A stretch of DNA of 26,823 bases. Origin: a virus. Positions 20,703 through 26,779 of the stretch are shown one piece after another. The notes under the pieces were generated by a model. The model was not told the DNA's origin. It worked only from the letters and a program-made list of their open reading frames with translations, and did not search any database. Within the stretch, counting starts at the first letter, position 1. The number at the start of each line of letters is the position of its first letter. The position numbers and the translations under genes were made by a program. Location: positions 1 through 26,823 of IMG/VR virus record IMGVR_UViG_3300031951_001027. One strand, 5' to 3'.

Positions 20703-21340
20703 GTGGTGCTTTACAAGCTGTTTTTCAAAACCAGAGGTCGTTTGCGCCAACTGTACCGACAGTTATTGGTCAGGCATTTGGTGGTGGGTTTTACGCTGGT
20801 CAAATTGGCGTATCGGGTGTAGCTACGCATTACTTAATCGTTGCTCCTAAAGCATCTGGTCAAAATGTTTCGCTGCAATGGAAAACAACGGAAACAAGCA
20901 CATCTGGAACATCATCACTTATTGATGGCCCAACCAATAGTAGCAATATGAACAATGCTAGTCATCCAGCCGCACAATTCTGCGAAGACCTTTCAATTGG
21001 TGGATTTACTGACTGGTATATGCCAGCTAGAAATGAACTTGAAATCTGCTATTACAATTTAAAACCTACAACCGCTACAAATAGTGGAGTTTCTGGAACA
21101 AATACCAATGCTGTTCCAAGTCGAGGCTCAAACTATTCCAGTGGAACTCCTGCTCAAACATCAGTTTCCGCATTTCAGTCTGGTGGGGCTGAATCTTTTG
21201 CTGCGGATATATACTTTTCTAGCACTGAATTTGATAGCACAGATGCAAGACATCAAAGTTTTACTAATGGTGCTTATGGAAATACTGGTAAAACTAGTGT
21301 GTCCTCTTATGTTCGTGCCGTTAGACGAATTGCTGTTTAA
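20699..21340 (+). CDS. Receptor-binding protein with DUF1566/Lcl-C lectin-like domain
   Basis: A 213-residue protein whose C-terminal two thirds match the DUF1566 (Lcl C-terminal, C-type-lectin-like) pattern: [20 protein letters not shown] then [10 protein letters not shown], and near the end [17 protein letters not shown] and YVRAVRRI. Such domains bind ligands and are used at phage tips. The start at 20699 (ATGA overlap with the fibre gene) is preferred to an ATG at 20672 inside that gene. The DNA is clearly more A+T-rich than the flanking structural genes, a sign of exchange. Domains of this fold are sometimes diversified by diversity-generating retroelements, but no reverse transcriptase or template repeat is visible in the window. 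Confidence 0.75.
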   Translation: MSGALQAVFQNQRSFAPTVPTVIGQAFGGGFYAGQIGVSGVATHYLIVAPKASGQNVSLQWKTTETSTSGTSSLIDGPTNSSNMNNASHPAAQFCEDLSIGGFTDWYMPARNELEICYYNLKPTTATNSGVSGTNTNAVPSRGSNYSSGTPAQTSVSAFQSGGAESFAADIYFSSTEFDSTDARHQSFTNGAYGNTGKTSVSSYVRAVRRIAV

Positions 21341-21358
21341 TTTTAAGGAATATTTAAA

Positions 21359-21784
21359 ATGTATATTTGCGTGACAGAAGTAGATGCAAACACTAAAATT
21401 CCTTGCACGATAGAGCCACAACGCACAGGCCCGTCTATGCCAGTCATCAAAGGTTGGACTCACATTTGGCATGACAGTTCTACATGGCCTGTACCAACAG
21501 CATCTGATGGCACATACTTACGTGCGCCTAAATACTATGGCACTTGCGATGCAGACGCTGACCTAAACATTGCTGGTGTATTACAAGTACTAACTGAAGC
21601 AGAATTCAACGCAGCTAAAGTTGCTGAACATGAAGCCCGTAAGCCTTATCCATCTTGGATTGGTTACATTGACACAATGACATGGGCTGCACCAGTAGCA
21701 AGACCAGCAAATGACGTTATGAATGGTGGCAATGTACGTTATCAATGGGATGAGGCCACAACATCTTGGGTTGAACGGACATGA
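21359..21784 (+). CDS. Tail-associated protein (141 aa), possible fibre assembly factor
   Basis: A 141-residue protein starting MYICVTEVDANTKIPCTIEP. A helical VLQVLTEAEFNAAKVAEHEA segment and a C-terminal W-containing strand (YQWDEATTSWVE) follow. The W..P and YxWDE..xxW pattern recurs in tail fibre accessory and assembly proteins encoded after fibre genes. Shine-Dalgarno AAGGAA lies about 8 nt before the ATG. It follows the receptor-binding gene, so it may be a fibre chaperone or a small capping protein; which one cannot be decided from sequence alone. Confidence 0.55.
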   Translation: MYICVTEVDANTKIPCTIEPQRTGPSMPVIKGWTHIWHDSSTWPVPTASDGTYLRAPKYYGTCDADADLNIAGVLQVLTEAEFNAAKVAEHEARKPYPSWIGYIDTMTWAAPVARPANDVMNGGNVRYQWDEATTSWVERT

Positions 21785-22008
21785 CACAAGAAGTCACCCA
21801 CGAACAAATCTACGAAAGACTGCTTGCAGTCGAAACCAAGGTAGATAGCATAGACAAGAATACAAAAGGTCTTGTGGAGGCTTTTGATGCTTTGCAAGGC
21901 GCTTTTAAAGTGCTTGGGTGGATTGCTTCTGCTGCCAAGCCTATTCTGTGGGTGGCTGCTTCAATCATGGCGGCTGGGGCTATCTGGCAAACATGGCTTA
22001 AAAAATGA
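21781..22008 (+). CDS. XhlA-like holin-associated membrane protein (75 aa)
   Basis: A 75-residue protein with an N-terminal coiled coil (EQIYERLLAVETKVDSIDKN) and one C-terminal transmembrane helix (about 47-70, ILWVAASIMAAGAIW), the architecture of XhlA/hemolysin-type phage lysis proteins and some holins. It begins the lysis cluster in an ATGA overlap with the preceding tail gene and is followed by several more small membrane proteins. It is one of three holin candidates here; its orientation and pore function cannot be read from sequence. Confidence 0.6.
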   Translation: MTQEVTHEQIYERLLAVETKVDSIDKNTKGLVEAFDALQGAFKVLGWIASAAKPILWVAASIMAAGAIWQTWLKK

Positions 22009-22097
22009 AAGACTGGGCCGTAGCATTCATTGCTGCGGCCTTGCTTACAGCGACCATTATTTGGTCGTTTTTTGTCATCATTTCGTTTTGGCCATGA
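22005..22097 (+). CDS. Single-pass membrane microprotein (30 aa)
   Basis: A 30-residue frame starting MKDWAVAFIAAALLTATIIW, with one hydrophobic helix covering most of its length and a Phe/Trp-rich end. ATGA overlaps join it to the XhlA-like gene and to the next gene. Tiny single-span proteins in lysis clusters can be holin partners or antiholins. The coupling and hydrophobic profile support translation; the exact role is unknown. Confidence 0.5.
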   Translation: MKDWAVAFIAAALLTATIIWSFFVIISFWP

Positions 22098-22213
22098 TCT
22101 ATGCTCTGGTCCTATTAGCAGCAACCACAGAATATCGATGCACCAGGTGGGCATGGACTGGTGATGTCTACAATCGGAAGGTTGTTTGTCTCAAGTGGGA
22201 GAAGAGAAAATGA
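22094..22213 (+). CDS. Small protein with hydrophobic N-terminus and two cysteines (39 aa)
   Basis: A 39-residue protein: MIYALVLLAATTEYRCTRWA, then TGDVYNRKVVCLKWEKRK. The hydrophobic N-terminus resembles a short signal or anchor, and C16/C31 could form a disulfide in the periplasm. Joined by ATGA at both ends. Similar short RCxRW...DVYNRKVVCL proteins occur near lysis genes of other phages (from memory, unverified). Function unknown. Confidence 0.55.
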   Translation: MIYALVLLAATTEYRCTRWAWTGDVYNRKVVCLKWEKRK

Positions 22214-22710
22214 TTGATCCGATGACGGCCCTGGCGGGGATACAAAGCGCCATCAGCATGGTCAAAAAGGCCAGCAAGGTGGCCAATGATTTAGGCTCAC
22301 TTGCCCCAATGATTGGCAAGATGTTTGACGCAAAGTCTGTGGCCACCAAGGCCATGCTTCAAGCAAAGCAGTCTGGCAAAGGCTCAAACATGGGTACGGC
22401 CTTGCAGATTGAGATGGCACTGGAACAGGCCAGAGCCTTTGAGGAAGAGCTAAAAATGCTTTTCATGCAGACTGGCAAGATTGATGTCTGGAACAAAATC
22501 AAGGCCAGGCAGGCCGAGATGGACTTGGCTGATGCCAAAGAATTAAGCGCATTAAAGAAGGCCGAGAAAGAGGCTAAAGCCAAAGAGCAAGAAATGAATG
22601 AGCTGGCCATGATCATTGGCGGTGTGGCTTTTGTCTTGTTTCTGGTGGCAATTGGCATCAATGAATTGATGGACTTCTGTGCAACAACTCGCAGATGTGG
22701 CGGCAGATGA
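22210..22710 (+). CDS. Helical protein with C-terminal membrane anchor (166 aa)
   Basis: A 166-residue protein: an N-terminal region rich in small and hydrophobic residues (MIDPMTALAGIQSAISMVKK), a long charged coiled coil (about 66-132, with ARQAEMDLADAKELSALKKA), and one transmembrane helix (132-154, ELAMIIGGVAFVLFLVAIGI) near the C-terminus. This layout recurs in freshwater phages between tail and lysis genes and may be a lysis regulator or internal virion protein. Start at 22210 makes an ATGA overlap; the frame open to 22186 is less likely. It ends in an ATGA overlap with another membrane protein gene. Confidence 0.65.
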   Translation: MIDPMTALAGIQSAISMVKKASKVANDLGSLAPMIGKMFDAKSVATKAMLQAKQSGKGSNMGTALQIEMALEQARAFEEELKMLFMQTGKIDVWNKIKARQAEMDLADAKELSALKKAEKEAKAKEQEMNELAMIIGGVAFVLFLVAIGINELMDFCATTRRCGGR

Positions 22711-22862
22711 ATGAGTATCAAAAGACCTTTGACCTATGCCTCAAGATATTCGTTTACGGATGCGTGGCGCTTTATTTCTTGGGTTTTATGAAGTTTCTGC
22801 CAGATGATTTATCTGACAAAATAGTCAATTTATTGCTTGGCAAAGTGGGACTAGGGAAATGA
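22707..22862 (+). CDS. Small membrane protein (51 aa)
   Basis: A 51-residue protein: MNEYQKTFDLCLKIFVYGCV leading into one transmembrane helix (about 12-31, through ALYFLGFMKFL) and a short polar tail (PDDLSDKIVNLLLGK) that could be an amphipathic helix. ATGA overlaps link it to the coiled-coil protein upstream and the lipoprotein downstream. Function unknown; possible holin partner by location. Confidence 0.55.
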   Translation: MNEYQKTFDLCLKIFVYGCVALYFLGFMKFLPDDLSDKIVNLLLGKVGLGK

Positions 22863-23050
22863 AATATCTATTGCTACTTTTACTGCTGACTGGCTGTGAC
22901 GAAAAATATCGATACAAGTGCCAGAATCCTGACAATTTTCATGCGACAGAGTGCCAAAAGCCTAGATGTCTGTTTACCCAGACTTGCCCAGAATACTTGG
23001 TAGCACCAATCTTGGAGAAAAAAGTTGACGAAGTTAAACCTAACAACTGA
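22859..23050 (+). CDS. Small cysteine-rich inner-membrane lipoprotein (63 aa)
   Basis: A 63-residue precursor with a short signal peptide of seven consecutive leucines and lipobox LTGC (lipidated C13). The mature protein, starting CDEKYRYKC, is only 51 residues with four further cysteines (C21, C32, C37, C43), likely disulfide-bonded in the periplasm. The +2 residue is Asp, the Lol-avoidance signal that retains lipoproteins in the inner membrane. It is coupled by ATGA to the preceding gene, and a TTG-started gene overlaps its end. It could be a spanin-like or superinfection-blocking lipoprotein; a dedicated Rz1 is encoded downstream, so a different role is likely. Confidence 0.65.
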   Translation: MKYLLLLLLLTGCDEKYRYKCQNPDNFHATECQKPRCLFTQTCPEYLVAPILEKKVDEVKPNN

Positions 23051-23522
23051 AGAGATCGAGGTCAGGGTCTGGAGCATTGTGGTGCTTGCTGTCACCCTGA
23101 TTCTTTTCTTTATCGTGATTGCGCTTTTGTATTCTGTGACCTTTGTGACCCAGCCTATCAAGAGCATGGCCCCGATTGACCAGGCATATACCAAGATGCT
23201 GAACGATATCGTTCTATTGATTGTGGGCGGTATTGGCGGTGTGATTGGCAAACGTGCAATGACTTCTAGGCAGCAGACACCACCCATGGGCCAGCCAATG
23301 TGCCAGCCTATGCAAGGCCAGTATGGTTACAGCAACAACCACGGGTTTACTGCAAGCACCAACGGCATCCCAAGTCAGCCATTTGGGGCAATGCCAACTT
23401 GGACCAATCCAGAGCTTGATGAGTCTTGGACACCTGGTCCACCACCCACAACGCCACCGGACCATCTTGAGGATGACCATGAGCGTGAGCAGCTGGCCAT
23501 TGCCAGACGGGAGTCAGAATAA
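23025..23522 (+). CDS. Two-helix membrane protein, holin candidate (165 aa)
   Basis: A 165-residue protein with two transmembrane helices (about 16-41 and 60-76, LLIVGGIGGVIGKRAM) and a long Pro/Gln-rich hydrophilic C-terminus ending in charged residues. The start is TTG at 23025, preceded by GGAGA seven bases upstream and overlapping the lipoprotein gene by 26 bases; no ATG fits as well. Two transmembrane helices and direct adjacency to spanins and endolysin make it the best class II holin candidate, although its C-terminal tail is longer than usual. A regulatory role in lysis timing is an alternative. Confidence 0.6.
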   Translation: MTKLNLTTEEIEVRVWSIVVLAVTLILFFIVIALLYSVTFVTQPIKSMAPIDQAYTKMLNDIVLLIVGGIGGVIGKRAMTSRQQTPPMGQPMCQPMQGQYGYSNNHGFTASTNGIPSQPFGAMPTWTNPELDESWTPGPPPTTPPDHLEDDHEREQLAIARRESE

Positions 23523-23986
23523 TGTTTGGCATCCCATTACCCTATATCGCCCTGGCAATCTGCATTGCCTTGTTTGGCTCTTACCGAGGTGGCTATCACT
23601 TTGGCTGGGAAGACAGGGACAATGACATGAAACTGGCCATTGCCCAAAAGAATGAAGAAGCCAGAGCCAAAGAGAAAGAGCTTGGCGAGAAACTGCAAGA
23701 TCAGGAAACAAAACTCAGAAAGGCCCAAGATGATGTCAAGAAAAAACAGTCTGCTATGCATGAGCTTGCTAGGACTGGTCGGCTGCGCCTCCCAGCCCCA
23801 AGTTGTCCACAAGCCAATGCAAGTGCCAGCACTGCCACAGGAAATAGCACCGATGCAAGCGAATCTGAGCGACAGACTATTGCAGCTCTTATCGACATCG
23901 CAGCCGAAGGAGACAAAGCCATCAGCAGGCTCAACGCCTGCATCAACGCCTATAACGAAGTGAGGGTTTTAGTCAATGGTCAATAG
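23522..23986 (+). CDS. Inner-membrane spanin (Rz-like)
   Basis: A 154-residue i-spanin. An N-terminal transmembrane helix (about 4-22, IPLPYIALAICIALFG) is followed by a long charged coiled coil (about 34-82, with EEARAKEKELGEKLQDQETK) and a C-terminal region with cysteines (LPAPSCP and LNACINAYNEV). This is the Rz architecture: one N-in anchor and a periplasmic coiled coil that pairs with Rz1 to fuse inner and outer membranes in the last step of lysis. An Rz1 gene is embedded in another frame. It begins on the last base of the preceding stop (TAATG), and the endolysin gene overlaps its end by 11 bases. Confidence 0.8.
   Translation: MFGIPLPYIALAICIALFGSYRGGYHFGWEDRDNDMKLAIAQKNEEARAKEKELGEKLQDQETKLRKAQDDVKKKQSAMHELARTGRLRLPAPSCPQANASASTATGNSTDASESERQTIAALIDIAAEGDKAISRLNACINAYNEVRVLVNGQ
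23730..23963 (+). CDS. Outer-membrane spanin lipoprotein (Rz1-like), embedded in Rz
   Basis: Lies entirely within the Rz gene in a different frame. From the ATG at 23730 the product is 77 residues with a signal peptide and lipobox LVGC (lipidated C19; MMSRKNSLLCMSLLGLVGC). The mature 59-residue protein begins CASQPQVVHKPMQVPALPQE and is proline-rich, as Rz1 proteins are. Ala at +2 gives no inner-membrane retention signal, so outer-membrane sorting is expected. AAGG lies seven bases before the ATG. The frame opens earlier (23640), but that part is highly charged and not signal-like. Embedded Rz/Rz1 pairs are known from lambda and other Gram-negative phages. Confidence 0.8.
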   Translation: MMSRKNSLLCMSLLGLVGCASQPQVVHKPMQVPALPQEIAPMQANLSDRLLQLLSTSQPKETKPSAGSTPASTPITK

Positions 23987-24572
23987 TGAACAGCTGGCCC
24001 AACTGCACATTGGCCCAGAGTGGGTGGATGCCCTCAATGAGACTTTCCAGCGCTTTGACATTTCAACGCCATTGCGCCAGGCTGCCTTTATTGGCCAGTG
24101 TGGCCATGAGTGTGGCAATTTCAGAATCTTGGAAGAAAACTTGAACTATCGCGCAGAGGCTTTGCAAAAGCTCTGGCCCAAGCGCTTTGACGCTGCCAAG
24201 GCCCAGATGTGCGCCAGAAATCCCAAGCTCATTGCAAACACTGTTTACAGCAGTCGCATGGGTAATAGGGATGAGGCCAGTGGGGATGGGTATCGTTTCA
24301 GAGGCCGTGGGTGCATTCAATTGACTGGGTCGGCTAACTATCACCATGCAGGCCAAGCGCTTGGTGTGGACTTGATCATGCAGCCTGAGCTGGTGGCCAC
24401 GCCCCAGTATGCTGCGCTGACTGCCGGATGGTTTTGGGATACTCAGAAGCTCAACCAATATGCTGATATCAAAGACTATAAGACCATGACCAAAAAGATC
24501 AATGGCGGGTTCATAGGGCTTGACGACCGCATTAAACACATCAACCATGCGCTGGCTGTATTGGCCACTTAA
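23976..24572 (+). CDS. Endolysin, GH19 chitinase-like muramidase
   Basis: A 198-residue lysozyme-like endolysin of the GH19 family. FIGQCGHECGNFR (38-50) carries catalytic glutamate E45, and LEENLNYRAEAL carries a second acid near residue 54. SSRMGNRDEASGDGYRFRGR, with GCIQLTG and NYHHAG, forms the usual substrate-cleft motif. The C-terminus (KTMTKKINGGFIGLDDRIKH) completes the family. Length is normal for phage GH19 enzymes. It hydrolyses peptidoglycan after holin-mediated release; no signal peptide is apparent, so it likely relies on a holin. The start overlaps the Rz gene by 11 bases, with GAGGG upstream. Confidence 0.9.
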   Translation: MVNSEQLAQLHIGPEWVDALNETFQRFDISTPLRQAAFIGQCGHECGNFRILEENLNYRAEALQKLWPKRFDAAKAQMCARNPKLIANTVYSSRMGNRDEASGDGYRFRGRGCIQLTGSANYHHAGQALGVDLIMQPELVATPQYAALTAGWFWDTQKLNQYADIKDYKTMTKKINGGFIGLDDRIKHINHALAVLAT

Positions 24573-24607
24573 ATTAAATTGACATAAAAGTCATATAAGG
24601 TGTTGAT

Positions 24608-24982
24608 ATGTCTAACATTCCTACACCACAAGATGCCGCGCTCTTTGCACAAAGTGTAAAGAAGTGGCAGAAAATCCTTAACCTTGGCGACTGGCGCATT
24701 GAGAAGGGATTGAAGCCTGCAAAGAATGCCATGGCCTCAGTGGAATTCAATGAGCCTGCCAGGCTTGCGACTTATCGTTTGGGTGATTTTGGCGCGGAAA
24801 AAATTACTCAGGAATCTTTAGACCAGACGGCCCTACATGAGCTGCTTCATGTCTTTTTGCATGACCTTATGACTGTGGCCCAAGACCCTAAGTCTTCTCA
24901 GGAAGAAATTGAAGTCCAAGAGCATAGGGTGGTCAATCTTTTAGAAAAGCTGTTAATTAAGGATTCCCATGGGCAACCATAA
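24608..24982 (+). CDS. HExxH zinc-metallopeptidase-like protein (124 aa)
   Basis: A 124-residue protein with the zincin motif HELLH at 77-81 (ALHELLHVFLHD) and a nearby candidate third ligand (E102 or E105, EIEVQEH). The N-terminus includes KKWQKILNLGDWRIEKGLKP. It resembles small phage-encoded SprT/ImmA-like peptidases, which cleave regulatory proteins or act on host factors; a structural zinc site without catalysis is possible. Shine-Dalgarno AAGG is 8 nt before the ATG. Its end overlaps the metallophosphoesterase gene by 14 bases, indicating a two-gene unit beyond the lysis genes. Confidence 0.65.
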   Translation: MSNIPTPQDAALFAQSVKKWQKILNLGDWRIEKGLKPAKNAMASVEFNEPARLATYRLGDFGAEKITQESLDQTALHELLHVFLHDLMTVAQDPKSSQEEIEVQEHRVVNLLEKLLIKDSHGQP

Positions 24983-25955
24983 TCAGACTTGCACAGACAC
25001 TGAATTTATACAGTTATGGGGTCAACTTCAGTCTGCTGCAAGAATAGCTGAACATCTTGATATTGCAATTAGAGCTGTCCATTTGCGCAGAAGGTGGATT
25101 GAAAAACAATACAACCTGACCCTTAATGCCAAAGACCATCGAGGCGCTTATTACGACAAAAACAGACCCAAATCATTTTCCCCTTTAAAGCAAATAGAAC
25201 TTGGCATCCTAGACGGGACTGTGATTGTTTTCTCTGATGCGCACTTTATACCTGGTCAAAGGTCCACGGCCTTTAAGGGTTTACTGTGGGCCATCCAAGA
25301 ATTCAAGCCAAAGGCGGTAATCTGCAATGGGGATGCGTTTGATGGCTCAACCATAAGCCGCCATGACATTACTGACCAGCCCCAGATTTCAGTCATTCAA
25401 GAGCTAAAAGCTACGCAAGGTGCGTTGGGTGAGATCGAGGAAGTGGCCAAGGCAGCCAGGCACAATGTAAAGCTACTCTTTACATGGGGAAACCATGACA
25501 TTCGGTTTGGCAACAGACTGATCCAACACGCCCCACAATTTAAAGAGGTCAAAGGCTTTAAGTTAACTGACCATATTACAGAGTGGGACTTCTGCTGGGC
25601 AGTGTGGCCCACTGAGCAGTGCATCATCAAACACCGATACAAGGGCGGTGTCCATGCCACCCACAACAATACTGTGAACGCTGGGGTTTCGGTGGTGACT
25701 GGTCATCTGCACAGTCTAAAGGTCACGCCATTTAACGACTACAACGGGGTGCGCTACGGGGTCGATACCGGAACATTGGCCGAGACTGATGGCCCTCAAT
25801 TCACCTATGCCGAGATAAACCCTGCCAATCACAGATCAGGCTTTGCGGTGCTGAACTTCTTTAATGGCCAGTTATTGTGGCCAGAACTGGTCCACAAGTT
25901 TGACGAGGACATGGTCCAGTTTAGGGGTGAGGTCATCGATGTAGGTCAATTTTGA
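24969..25955 (+). CDS. Calcineurin-like metallophosphoesterase with N-terminal HTH-like region
   Basis: A 328-residue enzyme. Residues about 10-50 are a helix-turn-helix-like segment (EFIQLWGQLQSAARIAEHLD, IAIRAVHLRRRWIEKQY), like phage proteins that use such a domain for DNA or nucleotide targeting. The catalytic domain shows the full metallophosphoesterase set: D90/H92 (FSDAHF), D122 (CNGDAFDG), N175/H176 (WGNHD), H229 region (GGVHATHN) and GHLH (245-248). It hydrolyses phosphomono- or diesters with two metal ions; DNA, RNA, nucleotides or modified nucleic acid are all possible substrates. It is coupled to the upstream peptidase-like gene and, by a TTGA overlap, to a membrane protein gene downstream. 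Confidence 0.8.
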   Translation: MGNHNQTCTDTEFIQLWGQLQSAARIAEHLDIAIRAVHLRRRWIEKQYNLTLNAKDHRGAYYDKNRPKSFSPLKQIELGILDGTVIVFSDAHFIPGQRSTAFKGLLWAIQEFKPKAVICNGDAFDGSTISRHDITDQPQISVIQELKATQGALGEIEEVAKAARHNVKLLFTWGNHDIRFGNRLIQHAPQFKEVKGFKLTDHITEWDFCWAVWPTEQCIIKHRYKGGVHATHNNTVNAGVSVVTGHLHSLKVTPFNDYNGVRYGVDTGTLAETDGPQFTYAEINPANHRSGFAVLNFFNGQLLWPELVHKFDEDMVQFRGEVIDVGQF

Positions 25956-26095
25956 GCGCCTGGCTAATCATCCTGACTGGCGCGATCTATGCCTACATTG
26001 CTGTGGAGCAGCTGCTTAAAGGCAGCCCATATATGGCGGTGGTATATGCTGGATATGCTTTTTCAAATGTGGGGCTGTACTTGATGGCCAAGTAA
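25952..26095 (+). CDS. Two-helix membrane microprotein (47 aa)
   Basis: A 47-residue protein starting at TTG (25952) in a four-base TTGA overlap with the metallophosphoesterase stop. Two hydrophobic helices (about 3-19, LIILTGAIYAYIAV; about 28-45, MAVVYAGYAFSNVGLYLM) are joined by a short polar turn (EQLLKGSP). The alternative reading with ATG starts deletes the first helix. AGG lies about 7 nt upstream of the TTG. Function unknown; a holin-like or membrane-anchoring role is conceivable. Confidence 0.5.
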   Translation: MSAWLIILTGAIYAYIAVEQLLKGSPYMAVVYAGYAFSNVGLYLMAK

Positions 26096-26120
26096 GCTCC
26101 ATTTAAGGCAAAATTACCCT

Positions 26121-26771
26121 ATGGCCAGTCAGACACAACAACTTGAGAATCCAGCACCGCCTACCCTTGGTTATCCCACCGAGGTGTATGAGCGCAGGCA
26201 TTTCAATGAGAACAATGGCTCACTGACGATTTACTTCAAAAAGCTGGCTGCTGTGCTTGGTTCATTATTTGGACCAAGGGGTGGTCGGTTTATGAATAAC
26301 CCCTATGGGGCTTTTCAAGACTCGACCGACCAGACGGCTGCCAGCACGACAGCGGCCTATGCTGTCACATTTAACACCACAGACTTTTCCAATGGCGTGA
26401 CTTTGGCAAGTGGATCGAGATTGACTGTGGCAGATGCCGGAATCTGGAACTGTCAGTTTTCTATTCAATTTAAGAACACGACCAATGACACGCAAGACAC
26501 TGAAATCTGGTTTAGGAAAAATGGCACAAACATTGCCAACTCAAACAGCAGATTTAATTTGTCACCTAGAAAATCATCAGGCGATCCATCTCACTTGGTT
26601 GCAGCCTTGAATTTCTTTGTGAGCATGAACAGCACTGACTATCTTGAGATAATGTGGCGAGTGAGCGATGTTGGTGTCTCCATTGAGCAATATGCCGCTG
26701 GAACAAGCCCCACACGGCCAGCCACTCCATCGGCCATCGTCACGATGAGCTTTGTGTCCAACATTACATAA
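26121..26771 (+). CDS. Structural protein with jelly-roll (C1q/TNF-like) C-terminal domain
   Basis: A 216-residue protein with a Pro-rich N-terminal segment (NPAPPTLGYPTEVYERRHFN) and a beta-rich domain from about residue 68 (FQDSTDQTAASTTAAYAVTF, IWNCQFSIQFKNTTNDTQDT, IWFRKNGTNIANSNSRF, ALNFFVSMNSTDYLEIMWRV, RPATPSAIVTMSFV). This pattern is typical of jelly-roll decoration or fibre-tip domains widespread in aquatic phage tails. It should be a virion surface or receptor-contact protein. It has only a weak AAGG ribosome site, 12-13 nt upstream, and is followed after 8 bases by another tail gene. Confidence 0.7.
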   Translation: MASQTQQLENPAPPTLGYPTEVYERRHFNENNGSLTIYFKKLAAVLGSLFGPRGGRFMNNPYGAFQDSTDQTAASTTAAYAVTFNTTDFSNGVTLASGSRLTVADAGIWNCQFSIQFKNTTNDTQDTEIWFRKNGTNIANSNSRFNLSPRKSSGDPSHLVAALNFFVSMNSTDYLEIMWRVSDVGVSIEQYAAGTSPTRPATPSAIVTMSFVSNIT

Positions 26772-26779
26772 TTGTCATC

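Noticed and set aside
20699-21340. Diversity-generating retroelement acting on the DUF1566 protein
   Set aside because: The fold would fit, but I found no reverse transcriptase, no accessory protein and no template repeat resembling the 3' end of this gene in the window.
24579-24600. Promoter starting with a perfect TTGACA before the peptidase-like gene
   Set aside because: No acceptable -10 hexamer lies 16-18 bp downstream; the TATAAG present is only 9 bp away. The short TGAC/GTCA symmetry may be chance.
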